This document shows positions 61,101-64,000 of a stretch of DNA of 64,000 bases, in pieces. How positions within the stretch are numbered: position 1 is the stretch's first letter; every line of letters begins with the position of its first letter. The notes beneath the pieces were generated by a model. The model had not been told where the DNA came from and did not search any database. It saw only the letters and a list, made by a program, of their open reading frames with translations. Source of the stretch: Helicoverpa zea (lineage: Eukaryota; Arthropoda; Insecta; Lepidoptera; Noctuidae). Location of the stretch: positions 11,408,001 to 11,472,000 of the forward strand of contig NC_061482.1 of the NCBI RefSeq assembly GCF_022581195.2. The letters are read 5' to 3'. A program made the position numbers and the translations under genes.

Positions 61101-63013
61101 CAAAATATAGTTTTTTATTAAACACGGTGACTTCTCTGTGACCAATTATTTTTCCTTGTTTGACTGTCACTTCAATAGCAAATGATTTAATCTGTGTTAG
61201 TAGTACGATAAACACGTATATTCCGCAATACATCATTCATGGTTTTAACAGAACGGTTTGCTTGTTATTACGCCGTTGGTTATCGAGTTGCAAATTAATT
61301 TCACTCAACTGGCAAATGTTTACATCAAATGGAACAGATAATGTGTACTTACTTCAATCATAACGATTATGTTTTATTATGAAATATAAGGCTTCTACGA
61401 CCTCGAATAAAAAAGAAAATGGTTAAAATATTTAAGGTGTACCTAAATTTACTTCTTTCAAATACATCAATGTATGTATTTAGCCACAGTACAAAAATTG
61501 GAACAACATTTTGGAAAGCCAACATTTTGTTACCTTAAACTTGTGATGAAGTAAATCCCTACCAATGATTTTATTTTGTTTCAGATTTTTAACTAATCTA
61601 AACAGCAAGGTAAACATAAGTATAGAAAGCAGAAAGAATCAGTCGTTGTTGAACATTTTTAGCGATGACACTACTCAGAGAAGAATCGCTAAAGGAGTAA
61701 GCTCAGTCAGGGTCGGGGATGACGTTGTGTTGAAAGATTTCGACTTCAAGTCTGGAGCTGTGTACACTATAAATGTTTGCGATAATAGTGATAGTTCGTA
61801 TGTAAGTATCAGTAAAGAAATTGAAGCAAAATATTTAAATTATATCTATAAACTTGCAAACTCAAGCATGTACTTAACGTCGAAGTACAAATCCAAAAAA
61901 ATGCACTTTCAAAAATTTGCTCGCTTAGTTTGCTTGTAAGTACTCAAAAAGAGACCACCAAAATTATCATTGAATTTTTCGATACTAAAACTAGTTCGAA
62001 GTAAAGAATTAACAATAGATTTTTATTTCCAGGATGCAAACGTGGTGATGATAACTCCACCGAACAGCATCCACATACTATGGCTGATTCCCCAATACGT
62101 GGTGATGACTATGGGTGAAGTCATGTTCTCAGTTACCGGCCTCGAGTTCTCCTTCACCCAAGCGCCGGCCAGCATGAAGTCAGTATTACAGTCAGTGTGG
62201 CTGCTGACTGTGGCCTTCGGAAACTTGATCGTCGTGCTTATTGTGGAAGGAAACTTTTTAGACGCACAGGTAATTGTATACTACATCTATCTATCCTAAA
62301 CTCAAAAATAATCCCAAGTTTGTGAGAATGTATGGATGTATGTTTGTTATTGTATCACGCAAAACGGCTAGACCGATTTGGTTAAAATTTGGTATGTAGA
62401 TAGGTACTTTTTATTATCACACCACGCGGGGGAAGCCGCGGGTGGAAGCTAATACTGAGACTACAATAAAGCGAAATATTTTTTTAGTTTGTTTGTAAAG
62501 TAAGAAAAGGCTCCGAAACTAATGAACCAATTTGAAAAATTCTTTCACTGTTGGAAGGCTACACTATTCCCGAGAAACATCGGCTATATTTTATCCCGGT
62601 ACAAGAAGAAGTTCCCAAGGGACGCAGGTGAAATCGCGGAAAAAGATAATATTATCTAAAATAGTGTCCCTTGTTTTTTGCCAGTTCTTTTCCAAGATAG
62701 ATTTTACAAATAAAAATATCAAGTTTATTAGAAGTGCAACCATGTACTTCTTTCTTTCTATGTTACATTTGTCAGCTGAGAAGACACGGCAGCAGCTGTA
62801 CAAGAACGAAGCACAATGTTAATACTTTTAAATTGTTCACAGTGGAAGGAGTTCTTCCTATTCGCCGGTCTGATGCTGATCGACATGCTCATCTTCACAA
62901 CCATGGCCTTCAAGTACAAATACAACGAGCTGAGGTCCAGTGAGGAAAACCTCGCAATCGAGGAGATCAAACTGCCGGAGAAAAACACACAAGACAAACT
63001 TGATAAGAACTAA
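25131..63013 (+). CDS. Proton-coupled oligopeptide transporter (SLC15/POT family)
   Basis: Exons: 25131-25190, 42766-42844, 50116-50257, 50406-50492, 54267-54541, 55783-55865, 58132-58296, 58667-58792, 58872-58994, 59133-59485, 61585-61801, 62033-62269, 62843-63013. They join without frame break to 705 codons, the usual size of animal PepT proteins. It is a plasma-membrane symporter of di- and tripeptides with protons, typically in gut and absorptive cells. Marks: proton-coupling ExxER motif (EFCERF, E35, E38, R39), His69 in helix 2 (VIYHVF), PTR2 signature GTGGIKPCVSAFGGDQF (136-152), FYFAINAGS (168-176), helix 7 FWALFDQQ (290-297), the long extracellular loop between helices 9 and 10 (about 381-590), and late helices with MGEVMFSVTGLEFSFTQAP. 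Intron 3 is GC-AG. Intron 10 contains an antisense esterase gene. Confidence 0.95.
26278..26473 (+). mobile_element. Short non-autonomous Helitron-like element
   Basis: Starts TCTATACTAATATTATAAAG and ends ACGGCTAG|T, with TATCCCGGTGCGGGAAGC and GGACGCGGGTGAAACC near the 3' end. Lies in intron 1 of the transporter. No coding capacity. Confidence 0.7.
26985..27315 (+). mobile_element. tRNA-derived SINE, near full length
   Basis: The head has RNA polymerase III promoter boxes like a tRNA: GTGGCCTAGTGGTTAAA (A box) and GGATTCGATTCC (B box). The body contains ACACCAATGACTGTGTTTCG, GGCACGTTAAACTGTAGGTC and TTAGACTGGAAGCCGACCCC, ending GATGATGG. It is the most complete copy in the window; fragments occur at 17645, 20270, 33250, 34985 and 38655 and inside the Helitrons. 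Confidence 0.8.
27316..28619. other. Intron 1 of transporter, no feature seen
   Basis: AT-rich intronic sequence with no ORF of note. The stretch 27590-27900 has the look of an old retroposon 3' region, but I cannot support a family. Confidence 0.35.
28620..28853 (+). promoter_or_regulatory. CpG-rich possible alternative promoter and first exon
   Basis: 28625-28730 is far richer in CpG than the surrounding intron (GCCGGCGTCGCTGGCGGG, GCGCACGCGCGCCGCACGAC). It is followed 100 bases later by ATG at 28832 with seven codons (MEAKPAV) and a donor G|GTATTT. That donor is phase 1, whereas transporter exon 2 needs phase 0, so it cannot splice directly to exon 2. It may be a promoter with a short upstream ORF, the start of another gene, or an isoform with an unseen exon. 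Confidence 0.4.
30100..30285 (+). mobile_element. Short non-autonomous Helitron-like element, 5' end worn
   Basis: TATACTAATAATAGGG..., ACATAGGCTATATTTTG, TCGGGACGCGGGTGAAACCG and the end CGCCTAG|T identify the family. It lies in intron 1 of the transporter and is followed immediately by another element. Confidence 0.6.
30286..30425. mobile_element. 140 bp MITE with 24 bp inverted ends and TA target
   Basis: TA|CAGTTACCGGCACGGATGTC... is mirrored at the right by ...GACATCCGTGCCGGTAACTG|TA. Perfect terminal inverted repeats flanked by TA suggest a Tc1/mariner-type non-autonomous element. It abuts the CTAG end of the preceding Helitron. Confidence 0.7.
33250..33425 (-). mobile_element. SINE fragment
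   Basis: Reverse-complement order of the SINE body: CTAGTCTTTTCCCAACAATC, AGCTGAGTACCAGTGTTTTAC, GTCAGACTTACTGGCTTCTAC. Diverged. Confidence 0.55.
34985..35135 (+). mobile_element. SINE fragment
   Basis: CCAAGGGGTGCCAGGTTGATC, ATTAGACTGGATGCCGACACC and AGGAAAAGGCTAGG follow the 3' half of the SINE at 26985-27315, with many substitutions. Confidence 0.55.
37018..37143. mobile_element. MITE with CTTACTACAAAAACTT ends, copy 1
   Basis: The left end CTTACTACAAAAACTTAAAC is inverted at the right end (GTTAAAAGTTTTTGTGGTAAG). A second copy with the same ends is at 47493-47630. Internal sequence GTCTAAAA...ATTTGTCATTTTTTTAGA is shared. Confidence 0.65.
38655..38825 (+). mobile_element. SINE fragment
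   Basis: GAACATCTTTGGCAGTTATGG, GGTTGAGGAGGTCAGATAGAC, ATAGTTGGGAAAGGCTAGGC: the same order as the SINE 3' half, with small deletions. Confidence 0.6.
40866..40884. repeat. (CA)n microsatellite
   Basis: A short uninterrupted run of nine to ten CA units in intron 1. Confidence 0.8.
41240..42665 (-). mobile_element. 5'-truncated RTE-clade LINE with 14 bp target duplication
   Basis: The minus strand encodes 462 open codons (42656-41268) of a reverse transcriptase: palm motifs VFVDLEKAYDRVP (about 118-130), GLHQGSALSP (about 176-185) and the catalytic FADDIVLV (209-216), then thumb and a C-terminal WYGHVMRRDD / GRGRPKKRW region ending KMTYCADPK. This layout is typical of the RTE clade in Lepidoptera. 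The endonuclease domain is missing: the element begins in the middle of the ORF (GIPVEV). ACTTTAAAACGAAT flanks it on both sides (41226-41239 and 42666-42679). No stop codon breaks the frame, so the insertion is recent, but the element cannot move by itself. Confidence 0.92.
42845..45165. other. Transporter intron 2, no gene seen
   Basis: AT-rich intron. The only structured part is 44205-44365, where short TTCAAGC/GCTTGAA motifs recur in both orientations and make several ORFs on both strands. I do not recognise an element. Confidence 0.35.
45166..45352 (-). mobile_element. Short Helitron-like element, diverged
   Basis: On the minus strand it ends GGGCGGAAGCTAG|T with GCGGGCGGAAGC upstream, and contains AACCGATTAAGTTGAAAATT. 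The 5' end runs into the (CAT)n retroposon fragment at 45353. Confidence 0.5.
45353..45428 (+). repeat. Retroposon 3' fragment with (CAT)n tail
   Basis: (CAT)n followed by CAGCCTATCGCAGTCCACTG and GGACATAGGCCTCTCC. Same family as 8414-8515 and the insert nested in Helitrons B and C. Confidence 0.6.
45536..45733 (+). repeat. Dispersed repeat of about 200 bp with GC-rich core, copy 2
   Basis: Near-identical to 9180-9378 (for example GGTCAACAATAATTCCATAA, AAGTCGTAAGCGACAAAATG), 36 kb away. Scattered substitutions separate the copies, so it is older than the twin Helitrons. Confidence 0.6.
46682..46864 (-). mobile_element. Short non-autonomous Helitron-like element
   Basis: On the minus strand it starts A|TCTATCTATACTAATATTA and ends GAAAACGGCTAG|T, with TATCCCGGTATGGGAAGTAG inside. 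Intron 2 of the transporter. Confidence 0.7.
47128..47357 (-). repeat. Dispersed repeat, GGGTTCCGTACCC type, copy 2
   Basis: Starts AACCGGCCAAGTGTGAGTCG and ends TTGGGTACGGAACCCTAAAA. Inverse of the copy at 56925-57205 and related to 15742-15990. Confidence 0.65.
47493..47630. mobile_element. MITE with CTTACTACAAAAACTT ends, copy 2
   Basis: CTTACTACAAAAACTTTAAC at the left and AAAAGTTTTTGTGGTAAG at the right. Internal sequence aligns with 37018-37143. Confidence 0.65.
47815..48003 (+). mobile_element. Short non-autonomous Helitron-like element
   Basis: A|TCTATATTAATACC at the 5' end, TATTATAAAGCTGAAAAGTT, GAACGCGCTAATCTCAGGAA, and CTAG at 48000-48003. The 3' end is followed by G rather than T and is partly decayed. 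Confidence 0.55.
48004..50115. other. Rest of transporter intron 2, no feature seen
   Basis: AT-rich intron with no ORF or named element that I can support. A short match to the SINE 3' end (CATCATCTCCCGAGCCTTATC) is at about 50018-50040. Confidence 0.4.
50517..53486 (-). mobile_element. Non-autonomous Helitron, copy C (2.97 kb)
   Basis: On the minus strand it starts A|TCTATACATATAATAAATC at 53486 and ends hairpin-CAGCTAG|T at 50517. Same length and same nested parts as copy B: 68 bp retroposon (50812-50879), SINE fragment, foldback (51219-51544), GTTT/GTCT-type array. Its short ORFs match those of copy B exactly. It lies in intron 4 of the transporter, 24 bases after the donor of exon 4. 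The flanks differ completely from those of copy B, so only the element is duplicated. Confidence 0.85.
51219..51544. repeat. Foldback element nested in Helitron C
   Basis: Same as 11567-11892: GC-rich inverted arms starting CCCCACATTAGGCGTGCGCG around an asymmetrical centre. Confidence 0.7.
53490..54266. other. Rest of transporter intron 4, no feature seen
   Basis: AT-rich host intron following Helitron C up to the acceptor of exon 5. No ORF or repeat I can support. Confidence 0.4.
54542..55782. other. Transporter intron 5, no feature seen
   Basis: AT-rich intron without recognisable elements. Confidence 0.4.
56925..57205 (+). repeat. Dispersed repeat, GGGTTCCGTACCC type, copy 3
   Basis: Starts TTAGGGTTCCGTACCCAAAG, contains GTCCGTCCGTCTGTCACCAA and GAGAGTTGAAATTTTCACA, and ends GACTTGCACTTGGCCGGTTT. 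Lies in intron 6. It is the best preserved copy of the family here. Confidence 0.7.
58389..58477 (+). repeat. Array of CGTAG at 11 bp spacing
   Basis: CGTAG recurs nine times in 89 bases, nearly always separated by six variable bases (one spacer of three), ending in CGTAA. The spacers differ from each other, so only the pentamer is kept. GC-rich island in AT-rich intron 7. Confidence 0.7.
59492..59497 (-). terminator. Poly(A) signal AATAAA of the antisense esterase
   Basis: Minus-strand AATAAA, 23 bases after the esterase stop codon and 6 bases from the donor end of transporter exon 10 (59485). Cleavage 10-30 bases further would put the esterase 3' end inside that exon, antisense to it. Confidence 0.6.
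59521..61236 (-). CDS. Carboxylesterase-family pseudoenzyme with ER-retention signal, nested in transporter intron
   Basis: One uninterrupted ORF of 571 codons, the normal length for insect carboxylesterases, with no intron. Signal peptide MMYCGIYVFIVLLTQIKSFA (1-20). Family marks: AVPYAKPPVGRLRF (50-62), EDCLYLNIYTP (100-110), oxyanion-loop region VWLHGYAF (125-132), NITLMGSNSAATF (201-213), LQSGA (231-235). The catalytic machinery is changed: the GxSxG motif reads G-S-N-S-A, placing Asn208 at the nucleophile Ser; the His position in GVATGDEICY is Thr460; HGG is HGY. Only the acid Glu335 remains. The C-terminus is RHDEL, an ER-retention signal. So I infer an ER-lumenal, non-hydrolytic esterase-like protein. 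The open frame and intact fold marks argue against a pseudogene. It lies antisense in intron 10 of the peptide transporter. Confidence 0.92.
   Translation of the reverse strand: MMYCGIYVFIVLLTQIKSFAIEVTVKQGKIIGHREVTVFNKKLYFAFYAVPYAKPPVGRLRFKDPKPVQKWEGIHDATREFHGACAQAHIVHKHGQFGVEDCLYLNIYTPEIPRSEMFELKPVIVWLHGYAFASSFSHIHGGDFLVDNDIVLVTATHRIGVFGFLKLSDDDSNANMGLKDIVMALKWIRTNIKQFGGDKDNITLMGSNSAATFISLLMMTEASKLFSKVILQSGAIYSASIMQGDHKLERERLTEQLSKNGLKISNAPTKALIDASQTIYTRSEVENYQRPIVSFTPILETKSKSALLTKTPNDFYDIMKSNTLKPLLIGFNTQESISEMIPFIHNPYYLRLFRKFFKFMVPFSDGCKYNSTSQDYKRISDQIKARYFKDEISEKSLYSFLRYTSDLIKFPIIKFIRTYLQLGGTNAKLYMYKFDYRGRLNAVKGTSIADSKVQINGVATGDEICYVLKCEPLWEEYVKMTREDVNRDKTFIKQMSGLWSNFARYGDPTPPNEDVNITWPTMTLDGSNVLLIRASMTKTDFKGDNSVYDFWNNIYERFYKEEHCKPRHDEL
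62286..62452 (+). mobile_element. Short Helitron-like element ending CTAA
   Basis: A|TCTATCTATCC at the start, CACGCAAAACGGCTAGACCGA inside, and GGGTGGAAGCTAA|T at the end (CTRR form). Intron 12 of the transporter. Confidence 0.5.
62466..62646 (+). mobile_element. Second short Helitron-like fragment in intron 12
   Basis: AGTTTGTTTGTAAAGTAAG, AATTTGAAAAATTCTTTCAC, TATTTTATCCCGGTACAAG and GGACGCAGGTGAAATCGCGG follow the family consensus; the CTAG end is lost. Confidence 0.55.
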
Positions 63014-63038
63014 TTGTTATTTTATAGTTAATTAATTG

Positions 63039-63044
63039 ATTAAA
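63039..63044 (+). terminator. Poly(A) signal ATTAAA of peptide transporter
   Basis: ATTAAA lies 25 bases after the TAA stop (63011-63013). It is the common variant signal at a typical distance; no AATAAA is closer. Confidence 0.55.
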
Positions 63045-63092
63045 CTTTTTATTACTATTGACTATGTTGTTGTTTTACTGAATCATATAAGA

Positions 63093-63295
63093 CTAGGCGT
63101 TTTCCCGCGGTTTCACCCGCGTCCCGTGGGAGCTACTGCCCGCACCGGGATAAAATATAGACTATATTACTCGCAGATAATATAGCTTTCTAATGGTGAA
63201 AGTATATTTAAAATCGGTCCAGTAGTTTTTGAGTTTATCCATTACAACCAAACAAACAAACAAAGTTTTTCTCTTTATTATAATATTAGTATAGA
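63093..63295 (-). mobile_element. Short non-autonomous Helitron-like element
   Basis: On the minus strand TCTATACTAATATTATAATA at the start, TATTTTATCCCGGTGCGGGC inside, and AAAACGCCTAG|T at the end. Located just downstream of the transporter gene. Confidence 0.7.
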
Positions 63296-64000
63296 CAAGC
63301 GACCCGCTCCGGCTTCATAAAAGATGACAGTATTTCCTCACTATTTAATGTATGTTATACATATAAACCATCCTCTTTAATCACTAGTACCTATTAACTG
63401 TATGAAAATCGGTTGCGTAGTTCTGAAGATTTGAGCGTACAAAGGGACATAGGGATATAGGGACAGATAAAGCGATTTGTTTTATACTAGGTATCTAGTG
63501 ACAAGGGTCTTCACTCTTCAATGAATTAAATCTGGTTCGATATTCAACAAAATAGCTACCTAAGATATATCAGATTCTGGTCTCTGGAACAGAATAATAG
63601 CCTTGGAGAGAAGGTTCTAGTTACAAGGAGTGTGTAAAGCTGTCAAACAGTGATCGCAGAGTAATTGGGATGTAAAGGAGTTTGCCGGCCACCCTTTACA
63701 ATGCAGCCATCACTTCTGTATTCCTGCCCTAAAGGCAAAATGCTGAATAGATTTTCTGTAGCAGAGTTACACATGATATTGAAGACATGTTAAGTCGAGT
63801 TTAATACGAGGTTGCACTTTTAGACCAATATTTTCGAGAGTTTATTTAACGACGATCAAGAATTTTGAAGCTTAAGAAAGGACAAAAGGCAGTATTATGC
63901 GGAAGAAAGACGAAGTTCCCTCCGGACGTTGAGAGAAACAGCTATGACAACAAATAAGTATAATTCACTTTAAATGTAAAACATCAAACTACTTAAATAT
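63296..64000. other. Downstream flank, one repeat fragment
   Basis: 63340-63490 resembles a Helitron- or SINE-like fragment (AAAATCGGTTGCGTAGTTCTG, GACATAGGGATATAGGGACAG). The rest holds no gene I can support. Confidence 0.4.

Overview
The window looks like nuclear DNA of a moth or butterfly (Lepidoptera). It is AT-rich, its genes are split by GT-AG introns, and it is full of lepidopteran-type repeats: Helitrons ending TC...CTAG, a tRNA-derived SINE, an RTE-clade LINE and several MITEs. No bacterial or viral gene organisation is visible. I cannot name the species. All gene models below were assembled by hand from splice sites and reading phase, with no alignment or transcript data. Layout: (1) 1957-4778, plus strand, an odorant receptor gene (7tm_6 family), seven exons found and the very 5' end missing. 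(2) 5545-8169, a 2.6 kb non-autonomous Helitron. (3) 8856-20864, a cluster of small secreted-protein genes. A Kunitz-type protease inhibitor lies on the minus strand (exons at 8856-10076 and probably a signal-peptide exon at 16024-16183). On the plus strand are two paralogous genes whose first exons each encode a 23-residue signal peptide (10708 and 18339). They are followed by exons that all begin in phase 0, and most of these carry their own stop codon (15195, 18953, 19627, 19830, 20544). I recognise no known family for these short basic peptides. (4) 21000-25100, mostly non-coding: one small ORF, a 430 bp foldback and an isolated TATA/initiator pair. (5) 25131-63013, plus strand, one large gene for a proton-coupled oligopeptide transporter (SLC15/POT/PTR2 family), 13 coding exons that join to 705 codons. 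Its 17.6 kb first intron holds a CpG-rich possible second promoter, SINEs, MITEs and a 5'-truncated RTE LINE with a 14 bp target-site duplication. Intron 4 holds a 2.97 kb Helitron that appears identical to one in the secreted-peptide cluster 39.65 kb away. (6) Nested antisense in intron 10 of the transporter (59521-61236) is an intronless carboxylesterase-family gene of 571 codons. It has a signal peptide and a C-terminal HDEL, but the nucleophile Ser and the catalytic His are replaced, so it is probably a non-catalytic protein of the ER lumen. How parts may work together: the transporter takes up di- and tripeptides, the odorant receptor acts in chemosensory neurons, and the Kunitz protein would restrain serine proteases outside cells. 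Nothing in the sequence ties these into one pathway. The parts most likely to be new are the phase-0 array of alternative terminal exons for secreted peptides interleaved with an opposite-strand Kunitz gene, and the nested ER pseudo-esterase whose 3' end probably overlaps a transporter exon.
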